Origin: Bacteroidales bacterium UBA4345
GTDB lineage: Bacteria; Bacteroidota; Bacteroidia; Bacteroidales; Paludibacteraceae
Length of the DNA stretch: 61,404 nucleotides
Assembly: GCA_002396385.1 (NCBI GenBank)
Contig: DGTD01000030.1
Span: 1 to 61,404, forward strand
Direction: 5' to 3'
In this document: piece after piece, positions 27,777 through 37,587 of the stretch
Layout of the letters: each line of letters begins with the position of its first letter
Position numbering within the stretch: the stretch's first letter is position 1
Notes under the pieces: generated by a model
The model's database searches: none
What the model was told of the DNA's origin: nothing
What the model saw: the letters and a program-made list of their open reading frames with translations, nothing else
Made by a program: the position numbers and the translations under genes

Positions 27777-28556
27777 TTACCCGCATGCCACGTCAAGCAC
27801 CATCATCAGCACAAAACCAATGGCAAAGCCTATAGTGCTGTGGTTAGAGTGTATTCCGGCAGAAGCCTCAGGTATCAACTCTTCAATAACCACATAGAAC
27901 ATGGCGCCGGCAGCAAAAGCCAACAAATAGGGAAGCACCGGCACAGCCACAGCGGCCAACATCAGTATAGCAACCGATCCTAACGGCTCGATAATTCCAC
28001 TCAACGAACCAATGGCAAACGAACGCCAACGGCTGTTTCCTTCTGCACGCATCGGCACAGAAATAATAGCTCCCTCGGGTATGTTTTGTATGGCTATGCC
28101 AATCGACACCGCCAACGCACTAGCCAGCGAGATGTTGGAAACACCGTTTTCTGCACCAGCGAAAACAACGCCTACAGCCATTCCTTCGGGTAAGTTATGG
28201 ATAGATACCGCCAACGCCAGCATGGTCGTCCGCGACAAACGAGAGCGGACACCCTCTGGCTGATCAGTCCCTAAATGAAGATGGGGTGTCAGAACATCAA
28301 TTACCAGTAAAAAACCTATTCCCAACAAAAAACCTACAGCAGCTGGTATTACTGACAAACGACCTGAAGCCGACTCCAACTCGATAGCCGGATCTAAAAG
28401 CGACCAGAAACAGGCAGCCACCATTACCCCAGAAGCAAAACCGAGCAACGATTTTTGCAAAGTTGGAGACATATGTTCCTTAACAAAAAAAACGAACGAC
28501 GCCCCCAACAATGTTCCAAGAAACGGAATTAGAATAGCTATTAAAAAAACCGACAT
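27777..28556 (-). CDS. ZIP-family divalent metal transporter
   Basis: 259 residues with eight predicted membrane helices. The ZIP signature is present: HNLPEG in helix IV (His120, Asn121, Glu124), QNIPEG in helix V (157-162) and EELIPE (225-230). A short His-containing loop (PHLHLG, 91-96) lies between helices III and IV. ZIP proteins bring Zn(II), Fe(II) or related ions into the cytoplasm; this one resembles the ZupT/GufA branch. A -7 box TATATTTG lies at 28620-28613 on the minus strand, giving a leader of about 50 nt. It neighbours the putative metal-uptake gene set. Confidence 0.9.
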   Translation of the reverse strand: MSVFLIAILIPFLGTLLGASFVFFVKEHMSPTLQKSLLGFASGVMVAACFWSLLDPAIELESASGRLSVIPAAVGFLLGIGFLLVIDVLTPHLHLGTDQPEGVRSRLSRTTMLALAVSIHNLPEGMAVGVVFAGAENGVSNISLASALAVSIGIAIQNIPEGAIISVPMRAEGNSRWRSFAIGSLSGIIEPLGSVAILMLAAVAVPVLPYLLAFAAGAMFYVVIEELIPEASAGIHSNHSTIGFAIGFVLMMVLDVACG

Positions 28557-28675
28557 AGCAATCAGTGTTTATTTAAATTCTTAGTTCAGAAAAATCTGTT
28601 CACTCATTCATACAAATATAATATATAATTTTCTAATATACAACTTTTTACACTAATCAAAAAGCCTTTTCTCCT

Positions 28676-28713
28676 ACAAAAAGAGGAGGCCATACCTTCA
28701 CAGCATGACCTCC
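28676..28713 (-). terminator. Intrinsic terminator of the rubredoxin gene
   Basis: On the minus strand GGAGGTCAT pairs with ATGGCCTCC (one G-T wobble) around an 11-base loop, followed by TCTTTTTG. It lies 26 bp after the stop at 28739. Confidence 0.85.
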
Positions 28714-28738
28714 CCAAGTATTAACCTTAATATAACAA

Positions 28739-28900
28739 TTATTCTGCTACCGAAAACTGGTCCTTTCCAACACCACAAAGTGGGCATTCGAAATCTTCTG
28801 GCAGTTCTTCAAACGGAGTACCTGGTTCAATTCCTGCTTCAGGAACACCTATTGCTGGATCGTATTCCCAGCCACATACGTCACATACATACTTTTGCAT
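28739..28900 (-). CDS. Rubredoxin
   Basis: 53 residues from the ATG at 28900. A longer in-frame start at 28945 would begin upstream of the transcription start and inside the -7 box, so it is rejected. Four Fe-binding cysteines sit in CDVCGWEYD (Cys6, Cys9) and CPLCGVGK (Cys39, Cys42), with the usual P..F.ELP.D..CP core. Rubredoxins are cytoplasmic one-electron carriers, often serving peroxide or superoxide reduction in anaerobes. The thioredoxin and OxyR genes lie just downstream on the other strand. Confidence 0.97.
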   Translation of the reverse strand: MQKYVCDVCGWEYDPAIGVPEAGIEPGTPFEELPEDFECPLCGVGKDQFSVAE

Positions 28901-28942
28901 AATTTTATAGTATTTGTTAGTAAATAAATCTTGTATTTGACA

Positions 28943-28973
28943 CAAAGATATAAAATTTTGTAATCATTCCAAA
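28943..28973 (-). promoter_or_regulatory. Rubredoxin promoter (TTTG-N19-TAtcTTTG)
   Basis: Minus strand: -33 TTTG (28973-28970), 19 bp, -7 TATCTTTG (28950-28943). This is a textbook Bacteroidota promoter about 43 bp ahead of the start codon, and it decides the start at 28900. Confidence 0.85.
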
Positions 28974-29086
28974 TTTGAAATCAATTTAATTTTATTTCTT
29001 TCGAATAATCCAGATTTTCCTACTTCTATAGCGCTGTTAAAATCCAGTAACAATTGATAGAATCTATTATTAGATAGAAGAATTCA

Positions 29087-29118
29087 TTTGTTTATCTATT
29101 AAAAAAGAAGAATCTTTG
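29087..29118 (+). promoter_or_regulatory. Thioredoxin promoter (TTTG-N20-AAtcTTTG)
   Basis: -33 TTTG at 29087-29090 and a -7 box AATCTTTG at 29111-29118 (one mismatch to TAnnTTTG), 20 bp apart and 28 bp before the start codon. Confidence 0.65.
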
Positions 29119-29146
29119 CACAAGTAACAAACAAAAATTAAAGCGT

Positions 29147-29443
29147 ATGGAAAACTTTAGCAACATTGTAAACAGTGACCAACTGACTCTAGTCGACTTC
29201 TTTGCCACCTGGTGCGGTCCATGTAAAATGATGCACCCTGTTTTGGAACAACTGAAGGAAGAACTCGGCGACAAGATCCGTATTATCAAGTTGGATGTTG
29301 AAAAGAATGAAAGTTTGTCAGACTTGTACCGCATTCAATCTGTTCCAACTCTAATGCTTTTCAAAAAAGGAGATGTTATATGGCGCCAAAGCGGAACCAC
29401 TAGCCCTGGTGCGCTGAAAGCTGTAATCGAGAAATTCAGCTAA
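29147..29443 (+). CDS. trxA: Thioredoxin
   Basis: 98 residues, the usual length for a single-domain cytoplasmic thioredoxin. Active site WCGPC at 22-26, conserved DFFATWC before it, cis-proline in SVPT, and a C-terminal helix. It reduces protein disulfides using electrons from thioredoxin reductase, which is not in the window. It is followed 199 bp later by oxyR on the same strand, next to rubredoxin on the opposite strand, making a small redox-stress group. Confidence 0.95.
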   Translation: MENFSNIVNSDQLTLVDFFATWCGPCKMMHPVLEQLKEELGDKIRIIKLDVEKNESLSDLYRIQSVPTLMLFKKGDVIWRQSGTTSPGALKAVIEKFS

Positions 29444-29552
29444 AAATTATCAAATGTGCACAAGGCTTATTGAAAAAAAACAGATTACAGTATAGCAGAC
29501 TCCAACCCAGCACTATGACAGCGACATACACCTGCGAAAACTCCGATTGGAG

Positions 29553-29625
29553 CATACAGTGTGTATGTTTGTCGTGTTTTAGTAAAAAAAGGAACTTGGG
29601 AAGTCGCATTAGAATACTAGATTTG
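29553..29625 (+). promoter_or_regulatory. oxyR promoter with upstream palindrome
   Basis: A -7 box TAGATTTG (29618-29625) has CTTG, near the TTTG -33 consensus, 19 bp upstream. About 50 bp further up lies the palindrome CATACA-GTG-TGTATG (29553-29567), nested in a wider repeat (CGACATACA at about 29523, TGTATGTTTGTCG at about 29562). This is a candidate site for LysR-type autoregulation. Confidence 0.5.
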
Positions 29626-29642
29626 TCAATCTTCAGGAAGAA

Positions 29643-30569
29643 ATGAATATACAACAGTTACGCTACATTGTAGCCATCGACCGTTTTAGGAATTTTGCAA
29701 AAGCTGCTGAATCGTGCAATGTTTCACAACCCACACTAAGCGCCATGCTATTCAAACTGGAAGAAGAGCTCGATATAAAACTATTTGACCGTACCAACAA
29801 GTCAGTGACACCAACTAAAGTCGGTAGCAAAATAATTAGTCAAGCCAAGCGGGCACTTATGGAGTTCAACCAGATCGGGCAAATAGTGTTAGAAGAAAAA
29901 GGTGAGATAGGCGGAAAATTCCTACTATCGGTAAGTCCTGCCATTGCACCATACATCTTGCCGAAATTCATTAAGAACTACCGTGCACACTACCCTGCAG
30001 TCGATCTTTCTATCATAGAACTGAAATCTGATAAAATGCAGGAAGCATTGCTGAATGGTGAAATAGACGCTGGCATAAGTACATCGGGCAACATAAACGA
30101 CGGAGTGTTAGAGATACCCTTGTACAAAGAACAGTTCTACGTATATCTGTCGGAAAACTGTTGGCGCAAACTTCGTGTATTCAATCCGGCAGACCTTGAA
30201 CACGAATCAATGTGGGTTATGAAAGATGCCCAATGTTTACGTGAAAGCGCTTTCAGTTTCTGCAAATCCAGTAGCAAAGGCCAACACATATACGAAGCAG
30301 GAAGCATTGAGACCCTTATACGTATAGTAGACGAAAACAGCGGTTTCACCATCATTCCCGAAATGCACCTCGGCTTCTTGAACGAATCACAGCGCAAACA
30401 CATTCGCCCTATCGAAGGCGAATATAAATCGATGCGTAGCGTATCCATCTACATAAAGGCAGACTACATCCGCCAACAAATGCTCAACACCATCACCGAC
30501 ACTCTAAAGATATTTATGCCAAAAGGTATGCTCCACGAAGGCATTGTAAAATATGGCATTAAACTGTAA
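29643..30569 (+). CDS. oxyR: LysR-type peroxide sensor OxyR
   Basis: 308 residues. N-terminal winged helix-turn-helix (MNIQQLRYIVAIDRFRNFAKAAESCNVSQPTLS) and a LysR substrate domain. The redox pair that defines OxyR is present: Cys198 and Cys207 within QCLRESAFSFC, with the same nine-residue step as Cys199/Cys208 of E. coli OxyR. Oxidation of this pair by H2O2 turns on catalase, Dps and thioredoxin-type genes in Bacteroides. A Shine-Dalgarno-like AGGAAG precedes the ATG. The gene ends before a bidirectional hairpin. Confidence 0.93.
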   Translation: MNIQQLRYIVAIDRFRNFAKAAESCNVSQPTLSAMLFKLEEELDIKLFDRTNKSVTPTKVGSKIISQAKRALMEFNQIGQIVLEEKGEIGGKFLLSVSPAIAPYILPKFIKNYRAHYPAVDLSIIELKSDKMQEALLNGEIDAGISTSGNINDGVLEIPLYKEQFYVYLSENCWRKLRVFNPADLEHESMWVMKDAQCLRESAFSFCKSSSKGQHIYEAGSIETLIRIVDENSGFTIIPEMHLGFLNESQRKHIRPIEGEYKSMRSVSIYIKADYIRQQMLNTITDTLKIFMPKGMLHEGIVKYGIKL

Positions 30570-30780
30570 TTGTTTTTTCGAAATAGACTAGCAGCGGCAA
30601 AATAGACCTTTTAAGTTGATTATCAGCAAAAATAAAGCCTATTTTAAGGGCATAGCTTTCTTAAAGTAATGGCAATAATACTAATAGTAGACTCTTACAA
30701 GATACTTTACGTATAGTAGTAATCAAATAAACTCTATTTGTATTCTTCTAAAAAAGCTAAACCTATGTACACAAAAAATT

Positions 30781-30814
30781 GAAAGCCGCAGAAATAAACT
30801 TTTCAGCGGCTTTC
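30781..30814. terminator. Bidirectional terminator between oxyR and the 30861 lipoprotein gene
   Basis: GAAAGCCGC/GCGGCTTTC, a 9-bp perfect stem with a 16-base A/T-rich loop. The minus-strand side is followed by a T run (AATTTTTT). It lies between convergent genes. Just upstream, 30670-30725 carries the words TAATACTAATAGTAG and TATAGTAGTAAT that recur in the repeat array further on. Confidence 0.75.
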
Positions 30815-30860
30815 TTAATCCTAATAACGAAAAACTTTATTTTGCGACTAGATGAATGGG

Positions 30861-31382
30861 TTATTTTATATTTTCTATATATACACGGTCTTCAACATCG
30901 GTTCCTGCTGAAAGATCAATTTCAGTATTAGCATAATAATCCATATTTTTTAGAGATAAAGTGTATATATCTCTTCTGAATCCTTGTAAAACAATAGTGT
31001 CGCTATAAGTGCATAAGCATTTGGCCATTACACCATCTCCATCAAGTGGTATGTCGATACTAAATGAATTTCTTCCTAAATTGACTTCAGGAACACCATC
31101 GTACTCACAATTACGAACAATATTATTAATAACCAATTTTAAGGTTCCGTTATTTGCTGAATAAATATAATCACAATAAGCTGGTGGTAAAAGAGTTGGA
31201 TCATCCTTTCCAGCTAACTCATACGGAGAACCTAGACATTGGCTTAGAGATGTACTTACAACTTTGCATTTAGCTTCTTCAATTGGGGTGACATTTGAAT
31301 TGTTGTCGTCATCGTCGTCACAAGCAACGAAACCTGCTACTGGTAGTAATGCCATAGCAACAAATAGTAAATTTTTCTTCAT
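30861..31382 (-). CDS. Small lipoprotein, unknown function
   Basis: 173 residues. The signal MKKNLLFVAMALLPVAGFVAC has a lipobox (FVAC) followed by DDDDDNN, an acidic run that in Bacteroidota can act as a surface-export signal. The mature part is beta-rich with six cysteines (CKV, QCLG, YCDY, NCEY, CLC), some probably in disulfides. No family recognised. A TATATTTG -7 box lies at 31459-31452. It borders the 343-bp repeat array. Confidence 0.75.
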   Translation of the reverse strand: MKKNLLFVAMALLPVAGFVACDDDDDNNSNVTPIEEAKCKVVSTSLSQCLGSPYELAGKDDPTLLPPAYCDYIYSANNGTLKLVINNIVRNCEYDGVPEVNLGRNSFSIDIPLDGDGVMAKCLCTYSDTIVLQGFRRDIYTLSLKNMDYYANTEIDLSAGTDVEDRVYIENIK

Positions 31383-31566
31383 TTTTCTATTTTAATTTGT
31401 TAAACATTCCTATGAAGGCATAATAACTATATCTGTTTTACCCTTACAAAACAAATATATAAAAAAAACAAAACTTTCGTAATCTTGCAATGATGTTATT
31501 TAGCACTTTTTAATGTGTTGATTTTTATTTGTAACATAAGAATTGATCCTGTTATTTGATAAGCAA

Positions 31567-34500
31567 CAATAATACAAGTAGTAAGTAATACTAACACTAT
31601 ATAAGAGTTTATTACTTTCAGTAAAGTCGCAGTTTAGTTAGATAAGAACAGAATTAATGAGAACTGCTACAGACCTTTAAACTCTAACATGTCAACAGGA
31701 TAATTGAACTACTCAAATAAATATAGTGTGCGAGATAAGTCTAGCTGACTTTCGTGCAGACTGCTGTCACCATTGCGTAGATAGATTATATTGCCCATGT
31801 GTGGGTATTCTAGACCTGATACTATCTGGTGTGGATAGAATAATTTGAAGTAATTCGGTAAAACCCAGTATCAGAATGTTGTTTTACTATTTATTTAATT
31901 GATATTCAATAATAATATAAGTAGTAAGTAATACTAACACTATGTAAGAATTTATTACTTTCGGTAAAGTCGCAGTTTAGTTAGATAAGAACAGAACTAA
32001 TGAGAACTGCTACAGACCTTTAAACTCTACCCTATCAACAAGATAATTTAACTACACGAAAAATATGGTGTGCAAAATAAGTCTAGCTGACTTTCTTGCA
32101 GACTGCTGTCAGCATTGTGTAGACAGATTATATTGCCCATGGGGTGGGTACTCTAGACCTGATACTATCTGGAGTGGGATAGAATAATTTGAAGTAATTC
32201 GGTAAAACCCAGTATCAGAATGTTGTTTTACTATTTATTTGATTGATATTCAATTATAATACTAGTAGTAAGTAACACTAACACTATGTAAGAATTTGTT
32301 ATTTTCGGTAAGATCATGGTTTAATAAGATAAGATAAGAATTAATGAAAGCTGCTATGCTCTTAAAACTCTACCCTATCATCTGAATAATTGAACGACTG
32401 GATTAAATATAGTGTGCGAGATAAGTGTGGCTGCCGTTCTTGCAGACTGCTGTCACCGATGAGAAAATATATTTTTTCCCATAGAGCGTTATACTAGACC
32501 TGATACTATCTGGTGTGGGTAGAATAATTTGAAGTAATTCGGTAAAACCCAGTATCAGAATGCTGGCTTTACTATTTATTTGATTGATATTCAATAATAA
32601 TATAAGTAGTAAGTAATACTAACACTATGTAAGAATTTGTTACTTTCGGTAAAGTCGCGCTTTATTTAGATAAGAACAGAACTAATGAAAACTGCTATAG
32701 TTTTAAAACTCTACCCCGTCATCTGAATAATTAAACGACTGGATTAAATATAGTGTGCGAGATAAGTGGGGCTGCCTTTCTTGCAGACCGTTTTCAGTAT
32801 TGTGTACATAGATTATATTGCGCATAGAGTGGGTATTTTAGACTTGATACTATCTGGTGTGGATAGAATAATTTAAAGTAACTCGTTAAACCCAGTATCA
32901 GAATGCTGGTTTTACTCGTTATTTGTTTGATATTCAATAATAATACAAGTAGTAAGTAACGCTAACACTATGTAAGAGTTTGTTACTTTCAGTAAAGTCG
33001 CAGATTAGTATGATAAAAACAGATCTAATGAGACGTGTTATCGTTCTTTAAACTATACCCAACCTGTAGAAATATGAACAACTCAACTTATTAATGCATG
33101 AGATAGAACTGTAAGCTGACTTTCGTGTAGATTGATGTCACCGATATAAAGATAGATTATATTGACCATGAGAGGGGATTGTGGACCTGATACTACCTGG
33201 AGTGGCTAGAATAATTTAAAGTAATTCGGTAAAACTCTCTATCATACTGCTGATTTTACTATTTATTTAATTGATATTCAATAATAATACAAGTAGTAAT
33301 TAACACTAACACTATGTAAGAGTTTGTTACTTTCAGTAAAGTCGCAGATTAGTATGATAAGAACAGATCTAATGAGAACTGCTATGGTTCTTAAAACTAT
33401 ATACAACCGGTGGAGAATTGAACAACTCAACTAATTAATACATTAGATAGAACTGTTAGCTAGCTTTCGTGCATAACTGCTGTCATTGATGTGAAGATAG
33501 ATTACATAGATCATGGGGTGGGTATTCTAGACCTGATACTATCTGGTGCGGATAGAATAATTTAAAGTAATTCGGTAAAAATCTTTATCATACTGATGGT
33601 TTTACCATTTATTTGATTGATATTCAATAATAATACAAGTAGTAAGTAATACTAACACTATGTAAGAATTTGTTACTTTCGGTAAAGTCGCAGTTTAGTT
33701 AGATAAGAACAGAACTAATGAAAACTGCTATAGACCTTAAACTCTAACTTGTCAACAAATTGAACTACTCGAATAAATAAGGCGTGCGAGATAAGTCTTG
33801 CTGGTTTTCGTGCAGACTGCTGTCAGCATTGTGTAGATAGATTATATTGCCCATGGGGTGGGTATTCTAGACCTGATACTATCGGGAGTGGGTAGAATAA
33901 TTTGAAGTAATTCGGTAAAACCCGAGAATCAGAATGTTGTTTTACTCTTTATTTAATTGATATTCAATAATAATATAAGTAGTAAGTAATACTAACACTA
34001 TGTAAGAATTTGTTACTTTCGGTAAAGCAGCAGTTTAGTTAGATAAGAACAGAACTAATGAAAACTGCTATGGTTCTTAAAACTATACCCAACCGGTAGA
34101 AAATTGAAGAACACAACTGATTAATGCATGAGATAGAACTGTAAGCTGACTTTCGTGAGACTGCTTTCACCGATGAGAAGATAGATTTTTTTGCTCATGG
34201 TATGGTTATTCTAGAAATGATACTATCTGGTGTGGATAGAATAATTTAAAGTAACTCGGTAAAACCCAGTATCAGAATGCTGGTTTTACTCGTTATTTGT
34301 TTGATATTCAATAATAATACAAGTAGTAAGTAACTCTAACACTATGTAAGAATTTATTACTTTCGGTAAAGTCGCAGTTTAGTTAGATAAGAACAGAATT
34401 AATGAGAACTGTTATAGACCTTTATACTCTACCCTATCAACAGGATAATTTACTAGACGAAAAATATGGTGTGCAAAATAAGTGTGGATGCCTTTCTTGC

Positions 34501-35050
34501 AGACTGCTGTCAGCATTGCGTAGATAGATTATATTGCCCATGGGGTGGGTATTCTAGACCTGATACTATCTGGTGTGGATAGAATAATTTAAAGTAATTC
34601 GGTAAAACCCAGTATCAGAATGCTGGCTTTACTATTTATTTGATTGATATTCAATAATAATATAAGTAGTAAGTAATACTAACACTATGTAAGAATTTGT
34701 TACTTTCGGTAAAGTCGCGGTTAATTTAGATAAGAACAGAACTAATAAGAACTGCTACTTACCTTTAAACTTTACCCTATCATCAGAATAATTGAAAGAC
34801 AGGAATAATATGGTGTGCAAAATAAGTGTGGCTGCCATTCTTGCAGACTGCTGTCACCATTGCGTAGACAGATTATATTGCCCATACTGTGGGTATTGTA
34901 GACTTGATACTATCTGGAGTGGGTAGAATAATTTAAAATAATTCGGTAAAACAGGAAAATAAAATTGGTAGTTTTACTATCTATTAAATTGATATTTCTA
35001 TAAAATATAAGTAGTAAATACTACTGATATTATGTAAGAAACTGTTACTT
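31567..35050. repeat. Tandem array of about eleven ~343-bp non-coding repeats
   Basis: The anchor word GTAGTAAGTAA (or a one-base variant) starts at 31578, 31921, 32265, 32606, 32949, 33293, 33639, 33979, 34323, 34666 and 35011, steps of 340-346 bp. A weak twelfth trace is at about 35324. Units share two conserved blocks. Block 1 (~60 bp) starts at the anchor and contains the inverted pair AAGTAAT...ATTACTT and then CGGTAAAG. Block 2 (~90 bp) runs from CTAGACCTGATACTATCTGG to CAGTATCAGAATG..G.TTTTAC. The stretch between them (TAAACTCTACC..., TGTGCGAGATAAGT...) is more variable. No unit contains a credible gene. The last units are diverged, as at the edge of a tandem array. Function unknown; position near rep-dnaB suggests a replication or segregation role. 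Confidence 0.95.
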
Positions 35051-35670
35051 TCGGTAAAATCAGAGTCTTATGATGTAAACAGGTAAAACTGAACTTTGTA
35101 AGAAGATTTAAAAATAACCTACCGCAAGACTAATTAAACAAATACAGTTATTTTGAATGAAACAGATGTGTAACAGACGACCATGAAAAGTTTAGTCAAT
35201 GAAGGGATTTCTAAATTCATTGAATAGTGTGAGTAATTTATAGAGTTAGAATACCGGTGTATGTGGAAACGTAACAGGCTCACCCTGTAACAGAACAACA
35301 GCAGAAATCTACAAAATACTACAAGTAGTATATAAGGATTTATTACTTATAGTATAAACACAGCGATTAAAAAGATTTATGACATAAAATAACAAAACTC
35401 GATTAACCACTACTCCACTTTTAATATAACAGGAAATTATGAGTTCCGATATCTCAAAATCCATAGAGCAAGAAAGGAGAATTGAACCAACATAAGTTGC
35501 TTTAATAAATAGATTAACAAAACGAACGAAAGACTCGATATAAAATGTGAACTTGACAAAAAAATATGGGGTAAAATGAAATAATTAGAAAAATAAATCT
35601 ATATATAATGTGATTTATTGTAAATTATTGTATTTTTGTCGTTAAAAAATATAGACCAAATCTATCAAAA
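35051..35670. other. AT-rich gene-free stretch with decayed repeat traces
   Basis: A degenerate copy of block 1 (CAAGTAGTATATAAGG, then TTATTACTTATAG) is visible at about 35320-35360. The rest is AT-rich without recognisable genes. A -7 box TATTTTTG at 35631-35638 probably serves the gene starting at 35671. Confidence 0.5.
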
Positions 35671-36003
35671 ATGAGTGACAAAAAAGATATCTCTTTTGAA
35701 AGACCAGACACATCAGGAATAAAACTTTGTTATAGACATGGTATAACATACGTCAATATGCTGTACATAACCATTGTTTTGCTTTGCTTGATCTTCAATA
35801 AGAAAAACATTAATGATTTCATAGGTGACCAAAACATAGTCTACAAAATTTTCACCTGTCTTTCATGTTTTTTTATGCTTAGTGGAGTAGTATACTCTTA
35901 CGTTAAAGTACTAAAAACACATAAATACTATGTACCTTGGGATACCATCTTGTTTTCATGGGCAGGAATTATAGTATTATTATTTATTATAACCTGCTTA
36001 TAA
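35671..36003 (+). CDS. Small membrane protein, unknown function
   Basis: 110 residues. A polar N-terminus (MSDKKDISFERPDTSG) is followed by three hydrophobic segments at about 28-43, 58-77 and 90-110, the last reaching the C-terminus. No family recognised. It has a -7 box 33 bp upstream and converges on dnaB. It is the only gene between the repeat array and the replication genes. Confidence 0.6.
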   Translation: MSDKKDISFERPDTSGIKLCYRHGITYVNMLYITIVLLCLIFNKKNINDFIGDQNIVYKIFTCLSCFFMLSGVVYSYVKVLKTHKYYVPWDTILFSWAGIIVLLFIITCL

Positions 36004-36039
36004 TTATTCTGCAAAGCCTTTGGGAATAATTAATATAAA

Positions 36040-37569
36040 TTAAAAAGGCGCCTCATCGATATTATTTAAAGAATCGAAATCTTCCCCTTCTCCATACATC
36101 TCTTTTTCATGAGCCCTTAACTCATCATGAGAATTCGCAATTGAGGCTTCTGGAAGTGGATCTGGAATTTGGATATTTATCTGATTTTCAATATCTGTAA
36201 ACTTCATTAAGTCACCCTTAAATCTCAAAAGAACAGGACCAGTCTTGCCATTACGGTTTTTTGCAACGATAATTTCCGCAATACCAATCAAGGAATTGCC
36301 ATTTTCATCGGTATTTAATCCGTAGTACTCAGGACGGTGGAGTAGTAACACCATGTCGGCATCTTGTTCAATAGCACCAGATTCACGAAGGTCAGACAAC
36401 ACAGGACGTTTGTTATCTCCAGTTCTAGCTTCAACTCCACGATTTAGCTGAGATAAGGCTATAATCGGAATATTCAGCTCTTTTGCCAACTGCTTCAAAG
36501 TCCGAGAGATAGTACTTACTTCTTGTTCGCGATTGTTTATTGTTTTTCCTTCAGCATGAATAAGTTGGAGATAATCAATGAAAATACACTCAACTCCATG
36601 CTCTTTTACTAAACGGCGAGCCTTAGTGGCTATTTCAAAAATATTGGCAGAGGCAGAGTCATCAATAAAGAGTTTCATATCATTCAACTCTTTAATCTTT
36701 TTGTTCAAGATATTCCAGTCCATTGGATCAAGTTTCCCATATCTCAGCACATTTCCTGGAATACCAGTTACATTAGTTATAAGGCGTTTCATTAATTGTT
36801 CGGTAGACATTTCGAGCGAGAAAATTGCTACTGCTCTTCCTTGTTCCAACATATTTTTAGCCATAGAAAGAGCAAATGCTGTTTTACCCATAGCCGGACG
36901 AGCTGCAACAATAATAAGGTCGCTTTTCTGCCATCCACCACCTAACTTGTCAAGTGCATTAAATCCGCTTGGGACACCACACAAACCATTCATTTGGGCC
37001 GATGCCTCAATTTCCTTCATAGTAGACATAAGCATGTCCTGCATATTACGGAAATCGCGTTTTGTACTATTTAAAGATAATTTATATAGTTCACTTTCAA
37101 CATTTTGCAATAGTTCCTGAACAGGATATTGTTCTTGATACGCCACTTTCTCTGTTTCCGCACAAAATGTTATAATCTTACGGGCAACATATTTATCAAA
37201 CACGAGTTGTGCATGGTATTCAATATGCGCAGAAGTATTTGCAGCTTGAGCGAGAGATGTAATTTTGAAAGGTCCACCAATTTCTTCTAATTCTCCGTTT
37301 TTTTGTAAAAAATCAGTAACCGAAATTATATCTATCGGCTTGTTTTCATGGCCTAATTGTTCGATGGCAGCATAAACAAGCCTGTTTTCTTTAGAATAAA
37401 AACAATCTGGAATCAATTTTTCGCAAACACGACTGAAAGCATTGCAATCAATCAACAAGGCTCCCAATACAGCATCTTCGATGCGCTTATCATTGGGTGG
37501 GATAATCCCATAATCCGAAATAATAACCTTATCTTCCTTACTATGTTTAGTCTTAACAGAACTGGTCAT
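36040..37569 (-). CDS. dnaB: Replicative DNA helicase DnaB
   Basis: 509 residues, the full length of a chromosomal DnaB. N-terminal helical domain (PPNDKRIEDAVLGALLID..., 24-130), linker, and a RecA-like ATPase with Walker A ARPAMGKT (223-230), Walker B IFIDYLQLI, and the conserved SQLNR..E and SDLRESGAIEQDAD motifs. It is the 5'-3' ring helicase that opens DNA ahead of the polymerase. It starts 18 bp after the stop of the Rep_3 initiator gene and is clearly in the same operon. In most Bacteroidales dnaB stands apart from any plasmid-type initiator, so the pairing is notable. Confidence 0.97.
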   Translation of the reverse strand: MTSSVKTKHSKEDKVIISDYGIIPPNDKRIEDAVLGALLIDCNAFSRVCEKLIPDCFYSKENRLVYAAIEQLGHENKPIDIISVTDFLQKNGELEEIGGPFKITSLAQAANTSAHIEYHAQLVFDKYVARKIITFCAETEKVAYQEQYPVQELLQNVESELYKLSLNSTKRDFRNMQDMLMSTMKEIEASAQMNGLCGVPSGFNALDKLGGGWQKSDLIIVAARPAMGKTAFALSMAKNMLEQGRAVAIFSLEMSTEQLMKRLITNVTGIPGNVLRYGKLDPMDWNILNKKIKELNDMKLFIDDSASANIFEIATKARRLVKEHGVECIFIDYLQLIHAEGKTINNREQEVSTISRTLKQLAKELNIPIIALSQLNRGVEARTGDNKRPVLSDLRESGAIEQDADMVLLLHRPEYYGLNTDENGNSLIGIAEIIVAKNRNGKTGPVLLRFKGDLMKFTDIENQINIQIPDPLPEASIANSHDELRAHEKEMYGEGEDFDSLNNIDEAPF

Positions 37570-37587
37570 AAAATTCTAAATTTACCC

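Noticed and set aside
32403..32594. 63-codon reading frame on the minus strand inside the 343-bp array
   Set aside because: It lies inside one repeat unit, is not kept open in the other units and has no start signals.
31567..35050. Insertion sequence or transposon remnant
   Set aside because: No transposase frame, no terminal inverted repeats, no target-site duplication; the units are strictly head to tail.
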